Source: SZUA-1377 sp964622255
GTDB lineage: Bacteria > Campylobacterota > Campylobacteria > Campylobacterales > QNZT01
NCBI GenBank assembly: GCA_964622255.1
Contig: CAZUPK010000075.1
Location: 1-9,704 of the forward strand
Direction of reading: 5' to 3'
Length of the DNA stretch: 9,704 nt
The translations under genes and the position numbers were made by a program. Numbering within the stretch: the stretch's first letter is position 1; the number at the start of each line of letters is the position of its first letter. Below the pieces are notes generated by a model. That model was not told the origin of the DNA, searched no databases, and worked only from the letters and a program-made list of their open reading frames with translations. Shown here one piece after another: positions 1 through 5,366 of this stretch.

Positions 1-165
1 CCCACCTGTATGTCTGTATTTTAATGCTTCTAACCCTTCCTCATTATATCGGCGTATCCATCTGGCTATAAAATCTCTACTAACTAATAAACTCTCTTGT
101 ATTTCTTTTGTACTTTTTCCCTCCTTTCTTAATAACACACAGGGCGTAGGAGTCAGGTTAGTAGG
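1..165 (-). mobile_element. IS630-like transposase fragment (helix-turn-helix region), partial at the left window edge
   Basis: This minus-strand frame is open from 165 to the left edge (55 codons) and follows an in-frame TAG at 168-166. The product reads ...VLLRKEGKSTKEIQ, then a helix-turn-helix with VSRDFIARWIRRYNEEG, then LEALKYRHTGG. That is the usual layout of the N-terminal HTH of IS630-type transposases: a 'LL..GKS..EI' helix, a 'VSR..V..W..RYNEEGLE.L' recognition helix, and a 'R..GR' linker. In the family this part sits roughly 20-70 residues into a protein of about 330-350 residues with a DDE catalytic domain, which would lie left of position 1. No ATG precedes the HTH. A GTG at 138-136 is the only candidate start seen, and the usual N-terminal helix is missing, so the 5' end looks truncated or frameshifted. 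The family call rests on motif recognition only. Confidence 0.6.
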
Positions 166-282
166 CTATTTGATACTAAAACTAAAATGAGATTTGCCTT
201 ACCATCTGCTATTGCACCTGAAGCTATTAAGATTTATAAGCTTATGGGTGTTCCTGTTAGAAGGTTGGCTTATATTTTGTAG
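133..282 (+). pseudogene. unrecognised short open fragment, possibly a gene remnant
   Basis: A plus-strand frame is open from after the TAATAA at 130-135 to a TAG at 280-282. An internal ATG at 187 would give 31 residues (MRFALPSAIAPEAIK..., ending ...VRRLAYIL). The composition is protein-like, but I do not recognise a family. There is no Shine-Dalgarno sequence before the ATG. Its upstream part overlaps the transposase fragment on the other strand, so it could be the end of a gene disrupted by the element, or chance. The plus-strand frame opening at 194, which overlaps the priA 3' end, is even less convincing. Confidence 0.2.
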
Positions 283-373
283 TGCCTTTTTAAAAAATAA
301 AATCCCTATTTTGTGGGGTTTAGTGAGGTTTGATGGGCTAAATCAGGTGGCTTTACCGACCAACTCCTCCTTT
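283..373. other. degenerate intergenic stretch downstream of priA
   Basis: I see no gene here, and positions 1-373 as a whole contain none that is intact. On the minus strand, just after the priA stop codon, there is a strong AGGAGGAG sequence (about 372-364) with no credible reading frame after it; a TTG immediately downstream gives six codons. This may be the translation signal of a lost downstream gene. No U-tract terminator follows priA. On the plus strand, GTTTGAT (328-334) and TCAGGT (343-348) recall the element found at 2233-2271 and 7459-7490, but weakly. Confidence 0.3.
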
Positions 374-2218
374 TTAATAAAAACTTATCGGATCTATATC
401 TATTTCAACCCCTTGAATGCTTTTAAGAAGATGAGCCACTTTGAGAAGTTCTTTTATAAAGGAACTTCTTAGTAGCATTTGAAAACGATATTTTCCAGCT
501 ATCTTTGAGATTGGAGCCTCCCCAAAACCTACTATTTCTACTTGTTGCATATCAAAATTATTAACTCTGTTTTGTATATCTGTTAAGATTTTTATACCTT
601 TTTCTCTGTTTTTATGAGCTATCAAAACTTTTAAAAGTTTTTTATATGGAGGATATAATTCTTTGCAAAATTCCAACTCATCTTTTAAAAAGAGTTCAAA
701 ATCCCCTAAATAAGCACTAAAAAACTCTTTATTTGAGCTTTGGACTAAAACTTTACCGTTACCCTTTCTTCCAACTCTTCCACCAACTTGTAAAAGCAGA
801 CTTAAAGCCCTCCATTTTGAGCGAAAATCAGCCATATTTAAGATAATATCTATATCAAAAACAACTACAAGTTTTACTCCATGGTAGTCGTGACCTTTAC
901 TTAGCATTTGAGTTCCAACAAGTATATCTATCTTTTTTTCATTAAAATCTTTCAAAGTAGCATTTAACTTTTTTGCAGTTGTTACAGTATCTCTATCAAA
1001 CTGAACCACTTTTTTTTGAGGAAACATTTTACTTAAAACTTTTGTTACTTCTGCCGTTCCCAAACGGCTTACCTGTAAGCTATTATGATGACATGATGGG
1101 CATTTTGTAGGAATTTTGTCAGTGTAGTTGCAATAGTGGCATTTTATGACACAGTTTTTCTTATGTAAACTCATACCAACATCACAAAATGGACACTTTA
1201 TACCCTTTCCACACTCTTTACATATAAGATATTTAAAGTTTGCTCTTGTTGGTAAAAAGATTATTGCTTGTTTATTTTTGTCCATAACACTTTTTATCTC
1301 ATCAAAAATTTTTTGATTTATAAAGTTACTATTTTGTATGAACTCATACTCTTTTTTACTTTCAAAAAAAGTCTCTTTCAACCTTACAAAAGGTAATTGC
1401 TTATATGAGTTCAATGACGGAGTGGCACTTCCTAAAACCACTTTTGCATTTAACTTTTTTCCTATAAATAAAGCCATATCTCTTGCATGGTATCTTGGAC
1501 GACTATTTGCCTTATAACTATCATCGTGTTCTTCATCAACTACTATTAACCCCAACTTTTTTAGAGGTAAAAAGAGTGAACTTCTAGCTCCCATAACTAT
1601 CTTTATCCTATCTTGATAGATAGCTTTTAAAATCTCTTCTTTCTTTTTTTTAGTAACTTTTGAGTGCCAAATGGCTACTAAATCTCCAAACTTTGCTTTA
1701 AGTCTTTTTGTCATTTGTGGAGTAAGCGAGATTTCAGGAACTAAAAATATAGAAGTTTTATCCTGGTTTATCATCTCTTCAAAGAGTTTAAAATAAACTT
1801 CTGTTTTTCCACTTCCTGTATCCCCAAATAGTAGTGAAAATCTATGTTTTTTTAAGAACAAAAAGGCTTCTTGCTGTTTTTTTGAAAGTGTTATATCTAA
1901 AGAAATCTGACTAGAGTTTTTACTCCCCCTTTTTTTAAAGGGTATAAAGAGATTTCCAGCTTCACCAAGAGAACAAGTATAGTAAATTGAGATAAATTTT
2001 ATGATTTCAAGATAGCTTTGTGGGAAAAAATATTCACTAACCTCTAAAATTTTTTCACATAAAAACTGAGGTTTTTCATATTGTGAAAAAACAATACCTT
2101 TAACTAATCTTTTTTTAAGTTTTATTGCAACGATTGAACCTATCTCTATCTCTTCTTCACATTCATAAGTCAAATGTTGTAAAGGTGAGTTAAGTATTGC
2201 TACTTTGTAGTAAAAAAT
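374..2218 (-). CDS. priA: PriA, primosomal replication-restart helicase (superfamily 2), with probable ATT start
   Basis: PriA recognises stalled or collapsed forks, unwinds DNA 3'-5' with ATP, and helps reload DnaB. With the start at 2218 the protein has 614 residues. Walker A GDTGSGKT lies at about 132-139 and the DEEH box at 228-231, followed by a SATPS motif. The zinc-binding cysteines at about 333, 336, 342, 345, 360, 363, 373 and 376 have the spacing CxxC-5-CxxC-14-CxxC-9-CxxC known from PriA. Then come GTQMLSKGHD and a motif VI reading QVGGRVGR. The protein is about 100 residues shorter than E. coli PriA, mostly before Walker A, so the winged-helix part appears reduced or absent. The first conventional start, TTG at 2173, would remove the conserved first strand. 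Upstream codons read FYYKVAILNSPLQHL, matching the family N-terminus, with AAGGA 7 nt before an ATT. The gene probably shares transcripts with the pseudopilins or uses its own promoter in the dyad. Confidence 0.95.
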   Translation of the reverse strand: MFYYKVAILNSPLQHLTYECEEEIEIGSIVAIKLKKRLVKGIVFSQYEKPQFLCEKILEVSEYFFPQSYLEIIKFISIYYTCSLGEAGNLFIPFKKRGSKNSSQISLDITLSKKQQEAFLFLKKHRFSLLFGDTGSGKTEVYFKLFEEMINQDKTSIFLVPEISLTPQMTKRLKAKFGDLVAIWHSKVTKKKKEEILKAIYQDRIKIVMGARSSLFLPLKKLGLIVVDEEHDDSYKANSRPRYHARDMALFIGKKLNAKVVLGSATPSLNSYKQLPFVRLKETFFESKKEYEFIQNSNFINQKIFDEIKSVMDKNKQAIIFLPTRANFKYLICKECGKGIKCPFCDVGMSLHKKNCVIKCHYCNYTDKIPTKCPSCHHNSLQVSRLGTAEVTKVLSKMFPQKKVVQFDRDTVTTAKKLNATLKDFNEKKIDILVGTQMLSKGHDYHGVKLVVVFDIDIILNMADFRSKWRALSLLLQVGGRVGRKGNGKVLVQSSNKEFFSAYLGDFELFLKDELEFCKELYPPYKKLLKVLIAHKNREKGIKILTDIQNRVNNFDMQQVEIVGFGEAPISKIAGKYRFQMLLRSSFIKELLKVAHLLKSIQGVEIDIDPISFY

Positions 2219-2225
2219 AATCCTA

Positions 2226-2230
2226 TCCTT
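2226..2230 (-). promoter_or_regulatory. ribosome binding site that decides the priA start
   Basis: The minus strand reads AAAAGGATAGG and then ATT ATT TTT TAC. The AAGGA core is 7 nt from the second ATT (2218-2216) and 4 nt from the first (2221-2219). An in-frame TAA at 2233-2231 closes the frame just upstream. No ATG, GTG or TTG occurs in frame between that stop and the TTG at 2173, which has no purine-rich site at a suitable distance. Confidence 0.6.
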
Positions 2231-2232
2231 TT

Positions 2233-2271
2233 AATAACCTGAGTGTGATATACTATCAAACTCGGGTTATT
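2233..2271. promoter_or_regulatory. 39-nt dyad between the second pseudopilin and priA
   Basis: On the plus strand, AATAACCTGAGT (2233-2244) pairs with ACTCGGGTTATT (2260-2271) over 12 positions, one of them a G-T pair. Inside it TGATA (2246-2250) pairs with TATCA (2254-2258) around a three-base loop, with a single G/A mismatch between the two stems. It begins 6 nt after the pilin stop codon and ends next to the priA ribosome binding site. No run of U follows on either strand, so a classical intrinsic terminator is not supported. On the minus strand it contains GTTTGATA and a -10-like TATATC (2252-2247), followed by ACTCAGGTT. A promoter with an overlapping operator, or a processing or attenuating hairpin in the pilin-priA transcript, would both fit. 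Confidence 0.55.
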
Positions 2272-2277
2272 ATAAAA

Positions 2278-2721
2278 CTATTCAGTTAAAAGTTTGCAAG
2301 TTTTGTTTGTATGGTCACAATCAAATGAACCGCTCGTATTATTGTATGTAAAATCAATTCCACTTCCCAAAACATTAAAAGTATAGACATTGTTGGATTT
2401 TTTTGTCCAATGTCCATCAGCTTTTTTTTCATATATAGGATAATCTAAAAGCTTTGTTCCATCTTTTGCCATATCAAAAAGTTTTCCTGCTGAGCTATCT
2501 AAAGTATCAGGATATAGTGAAGCTTTACCCTCCATCATCCTGATACTTTTTGCTAAGGTTATAGCATTTCTTATAGATGCAACTTGACTTCTTCCTTTTG
2601 TTATTATGGCATCATCTCTAGTAACAGCCATCTTAGAAATAGCAATACTTGATAAAATACCAAGTATTACGATGACAAAGATAAGTTCAATCATTGTAAA
2701 TGCTTTTTTTGAGTTTTTCAT
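2278..2721 (-). CDS. type IV pilin-like pseudopilin, class III signal peptide with Ala at -1
   Basis: The product is 147 residues with a prepilin leader MKNSKKA, then FTMIELIFVIVILGILSS, the hydrophobic helix that anchors pilins in the inner membrane and packs the fibre core. Glu12 is the conserved Glu5 of the mature protein. A prepilin peptidase would cut before Phe8, but the -1 residue is Ala rather than the usual Gly. The residue at mature position 22, normally Pro and Pro in the neighbouring pilin, is Ser here. Cys135 and Cys142 near the C-terminus could form a small disulfide loop. The start ATG is 8 nt after the upstream pilin's stop, and its AGGA site overlaps that stop codon, so the two are co-transcribed and probably coupled. 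It likely acts as a minor pseudopilin of a type II secretion or type IV pilus-like machine encoded elsewhere; which one cannot be told from the sequence. Confidence 0.85.
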   Translation of the reverse strand: MKNSKKAFTMIELIFVIVILGILSSIAISKMAVTRDDAIITKGRSQVASIRNAITLAKSIRMMEGKASLYPDTLDSSAGKLFDMAKDGTKLLDYPIYEKKADGHWTKKSNNVYTFNVLGSGIDFTYNNTSGSFDCDHTNKTCKLLTE

Positions 2722-2729
2722 TTTTTATC

Positions 2730-3212
2730 CTAATAAGCCACTCTACTGCCACCATTTTTAACAGTAACTGCTAAAGTTTTAAAGTTGCTTGAGTTTTGTA
2801 TAGCTCTTCCAATATTTCCAGTAACTCCATTAGAAATAGCAACTACAATCTCACCATCTTTATTATTAGGGGTAAAAGATACTATATCTTCTAAGTTATT
2901 ACTCGCATCAGGTGTGCAATAATAATAAGTCTTACCAGAGGCAATCTCAGTTGCTTTGCTACTACATCCTCCGTCAGTATATAAAGTAACATTTGTCATA
3001 TCTTGAATATTGTTTGAACCAGTATCATAGTTTCCGTGAGCAGTATAGTAAGCACTCATATCACTTTTTAATGTCGCCAACTCATTCAAAGCTTTTGAAA
3101 CTTTTGCATCATCCCTAGTTGCAGCTAGTTTTGGAATAGCAACACTTGCCAAAATACCTAAAATAACAATCACAAAGATCAACTCAATCATAGTAAAACC
3201 ACTTCTTTTCAT
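2730..3212 (-). CDS. type IV pilin-like pseudopilin (prepilin-type N-terminus)
   Basis: The start chosen is ATG at 3212-3210 (160 residues), 6 nt after AGGAG at 3223-3219. A TTG one codon upstream is also open but sits closer to that site. The leader MKRSG precedes FTMIELIFVIVILGILAS, a canonical prepilin peptidase site (Gly/Phe) and transmembrane helix, with Glu10 as mature Glu5 and Pro27 as mature Pro22. The helix continues as AATRDDAKVSKALNEL, closely like the downstream pilin, so the pair probably arose by tandem duplication with diverged globular domains. Cys83 and Cys99 could form a disulfide loop. After cleavage it would be an inner-membrane protein assembled into a periplasmic pseudopilus or pilus. 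No assembly ATPase, platform protein or peptidase gene is in the window, so the machine it serves is unknown. Confidence 0.88.
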   Translation of the reverse strand: MKRSGFTMIELIFVIVILGILASVAIPKLAATRDDAKVSKALNELATLKSDMSAYYTAHGNYDTGSNNIQDMTNVTLYTDGGCSSKATEIASGKTYYYCTPDASNNLEDIVSFTPNNKDGEIVVAISNGVTGNIGRAIQNSSNFKTLAVTVKNGGSRVAY

Positions 3213-3234
3213 CAAAATCTCCTTTTTTTATCTT

Positions 3235-3240
3235 GTTATA
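3235..3240 (-). promoter_or_regulatory. possible -10 element for the pseudopilin-priA group
   Basis: TATAAC on the minus strand lies 12 nt upstream of the AGGAG site of the first pilin. No good -35 is seen at the usual distance, which is common in Campylobacterota sigma70 promoters. The surrounding DNA is so AT-rich that TATAAA a little further upstream is an alternative. Confidence 0.3.
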
Positions 3241-3274
3241 AAACCATATCGGCATAAATTTTTTATACTTTAGA

Positions 3275-3280
3275 TATAAT
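3275..3280 (+). promoter_or_regulatory. probable -10 element of the uvrB promoter
   Basis: A perfect TATAAT sits 31 nt before the uvrB start, preceded by T-rich sequence (ATTTTTTATACTTTAGA) of the sort found upstream of Campylobacterota sigma70 -10 boxes, without a clear -35. The expected transcript start is about 3287, leaving a short leader. The whole pilin-uvrB divergent region is only 98 bp, so the two promoters could interfere or share control. No LexA-type palindrome was seen. Confidence 0.5.
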
Positions 3281-3310
3281 TTTTTAAAAAAAATTTTTAG
3301 AGGATTTAGT

Positions 3311-5284
3311 TTGTCAAAGTTTAAATTAGTTAGTAAATACTCTCCAGCAGGAGATCAACCACAAGCAATAGAAAAGTTATCAAACTCTATAAAAAAAAGA
3401 AACAGATACCAAACTCTAGTTGGAGTTACAGGAAGTGGGAAAACATATACTATGAGTCAAATCATAAAAGAGGTTAAGATGCCAACTCTTATTATGACTC
3501 ATAACAAAACCTTAGCTGCACAGCTTTATAGCGAGTTTAAGCACTTCTTTCCAAACAACCATGTGGAGTATTTTATCTCTTACTATGACTACTATCAACC
3601 AGAAGCTTATATACCAAGACAAGATTTATTTATAGAAAAGGATAGCTCTATAAATGAAGAAATAGAAAGACTTAGACTCTCTGCAACTGCCTCACTTTTG
3701 AGTTATGATGATGTTATATGTATAGCATCAGTCTCTGCAAACTATGGTTTAGGTAACCCTTATGAGTATAAAAAGATGGTTTTAAGGCTTGAAAAGGGAG
3801 AAGAGATAAATCAAAAAAATATACTTTTAAGACTTATTGATATGGGATATAAAAGAAATGATAACTATTTTAATAGAGGAGATTTTAGAGTAAACGGGGA
3901 AGTTTTAGATATATATCCAGCTTACAATGACGAAGAGGCCATAAGGATAGAGTTTTTTGGAGATGAGATAGAGGATATCTATTATTTTGATTCCTTGACA
4001 AATAAAAGGATATCTTCCACAAACAAAGCTATAATATATGCAGCAAACCAATTTATAGTAGGACAAAAAAGACTAAAAATAGCTCTAAAAGAGATAGAAG
4101 AGGAGTTAGCTAATAGGTTAAACTTCTACAAAAAAGAAAATAGGATGATAGAATATCAAAGACTAAAACAAAGGGTTGAGTTTGACTTAGAGATGATAGA
4201 AGCAACAGGAAGCTGTAAAGGAATAGAAAATTATGCCAGACACTTAACAGGTAAAAAACCGGGAGAGACTCCATACTCTTTGTTTGATTATTTTGAAGCT
4301 ATGGGGAAGGATTATCTTGTTATAGTTGATGAGTCTCATGTAAGTTTACCGCAGTTTAGAGGTATGTATGCAGGAGATAGAAGCAGAAAAGAGGTTTTGG
4401 TTGAGTATGGTTTTAGACTTCCTTCTGCACTTGACAATCGTCCTTTAAAGTTTGATGAGTTTATAAATAAAGCCCCTCACTATCTTTTTGTTTCTGCAAC
4501 TCCTGCCGAACTTGAGCTGAAATTAAGTAAAAAAAATGTTGCTGAACAAATCATAAGACCTACAGGACTTTTGGATCCCAAAGTAGAAGTAATTGATAGT
4601 GAGTATCAAGTTGAAAAACTCTATGATGAGATAAAAAAGGTTATAGAAAAAGATGAAAGAGTTTTAGTAACAACTCTTACAAAAAAAATGGCAGAAGAGC
4701 TTACAAAATACTATAGTGAACTTGGATTGAAAGTAAAATATATGCACTCAGGTATAGATACGATAGAAAGAAATCAAATCATAAGAGCTTTAAGACTCGG
4801 AGAATTTGATGTGTTAGTTGGTATCAATCTTTTAAGAGAAGGGTTAGATCTTCCGGAAGTTTCACTTGTAGCGATACTTGATGCTGATAAAGAGGGCTTT
4901 TTAAGAAGTGAAACCGCACTTATCCAAACAATGGGAAGAGCTGCAAGAAATGCAAATGGAAAAGTTTTGATGTTTGCTAAAAAGATAACAAAGTCTATGA
5001 AAACAGCTATAGAAACCACAGAGTATAGAAGAAAAAGACAGGAAGAGTTTAACAAGAAACAAGGTATAACACCCAAAACCACTAAAAGAGATTTGGATGA
5101 AAACTTAAGGCTTGAGGATTATTCAGAAGTAGGAGCTAAAAAGATAAAGGATAAAATTCCTCCAAAAGAAAAACAAAAAATCATACAAAGCCTTAAAGCA
5201 AAAATGCTAGAAGCTGCTAAAAAGTTAGAGTTTGAAGTAGCCGCAAAACTTAGAGATGAGATAGAGAAGATTAAGAAACTGTAA
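3311..5284 (+). CDS. uvrB: UvrB, excinuclease ABC subunit B
   Basis: UvrB receives damaged DNA from UvrA, verifies the lesion with its beta-hairpin and ATPase, and recruits UvrC for dual incision in nucleotide excision repair. The 657 residues match the usual family length. Walker A GVTGSGKT is at 38-45. The aromatic beta-hairpin that clamps DNA (YYDYYQPEAY) is at about 91-100. The DESH box is at 340-343, SATPAE follows, and helicase motif VI (QTMGRAAR) is at 539-546. The C-terminal 30-odd residues form a UVR domain (KAKMLEAAKKLEFEVAAKLRDEI) that contacts UvrC. The start is TTG, supported by AGAGGA at 3299-3304 with 6 nt spacing and by the conserved opening FKLVSKYSPAGDQPQAI; the next Met is codon 48, past Walker A. 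It is divergent from the pilins and is followed by ppk1 after 82 nt. Confidence 0.98.
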   Translation: MSKFKLVSKYSPAGDQPQAIEKLSNSIKKRNRYQTLVGVTGSGKTYTMSQIIKEVKMPTLIMTHNKTLAAQLYSEFKHFFPNNHVEYFISYYDYYQPEAYIPRQDLFIEKDSSINEEIERLRLSATASLLSYDDVICIASVSANYGLGNPYEYKKMVLRLEKGEEINQKNILLRLIDMGYKRNDNYFNRGDFRVNGEVLDIYPAYNDEEAIRIEFFGDEIEDIYYFDSLTNKRISSTNKAIIYAANQFIVGQKRLKIALKEIEEELANRLNFYKKENRMIEYQRLKQRVEFDLEMIEATGSCKGIENYARHLTGKKPGETPYSLFDYFEAMGKDYLVIVDESHVSLPQFRGMYAGDRSRKEVLVEYGFRLPSALDNRPLKFDEFINKAPHYLFVSATPAELELKLSKKNVAEQIIRPTGLLDPKVEVIDSEYQVEKLYDEIKKVIEKDERVLVTTLTKKMAEELTKYYSELGLKVKYMHSGIDTIERNQIIRALRLGEFDVLVGINLLREGLDLPEVSLVAILDADKEGFLRSETALIQTMGRAARNANGKVLMFAKKITKSMKTAIETTEYRRKRQEEFNKKQGITPKTTKRDLDENLRLEDYSEVGAKKIKDKIPPKEKQKIIQSLKAKMLEAAKKLEFEVAAKLRDEIEKIKKL

Positions 5285-5323
5285 CCATTTTGTAATAATG
5301 GTAAAGTAAAATAGAAAATATGT

Positions 5324-5329
5324 TACAAT
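5324..5329 (+). promoter_or_regulatory. possible -10 element of the ppk1 promoter
   Basis: TACAAT lies 37 nt before the ppk1 ATG in the 82-nt uvrB-ppk1 gap, preceded by A/T-rich DNA with no clear -35. A weak hairpin follows the uvrB stop (ACCATT 5284-5289 with AATGGT 5297-5302) without a U-tract, so readthrough from uvrB is also possible. Confidence 0.35.
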
Positions 5330-5366
5330 ACATAAGAGTAAGATATATTTAACTTAAGAGGTAAAA

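Noticed and set aside
301..320. CCC/GGGG hairpin as a possible terminator or insertion-element end
   Set aside because: Only three or four base pairs form, and no terminal inverted repeat partner is visible within the window.
194..472. Plus-strand open frame of 92 codons overlapping the priA 3' end
   Set aside because: It has no ribosome site, its composition is rich in Leu, Phe and Ile as in antisense AT-rich DNA, and its second part is antisense to the well-supported priA.
3213..3215. TTG as start of the first pseudopilin
   Set aside because: The adjacent ATG at 3212-3210 is at a better distance (6 nt) from AGGAG and gives the usual short prepilin leader.
4774..5082. Minus-strand open frame inside uvrB
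   Set aside because: It is an antisense shadow of the helicase motif region of uvrB, with no start signal and a composition typical of reverse-frame translation.
5284..5302. Hairpin after uvrB (ACCATT / AATGGT) as a terminator
   Set aside because: The stem is only 6 bp and AT-rich with a 7-nt loop, and no U-tract follows; chance is likely in DNA of this composition.
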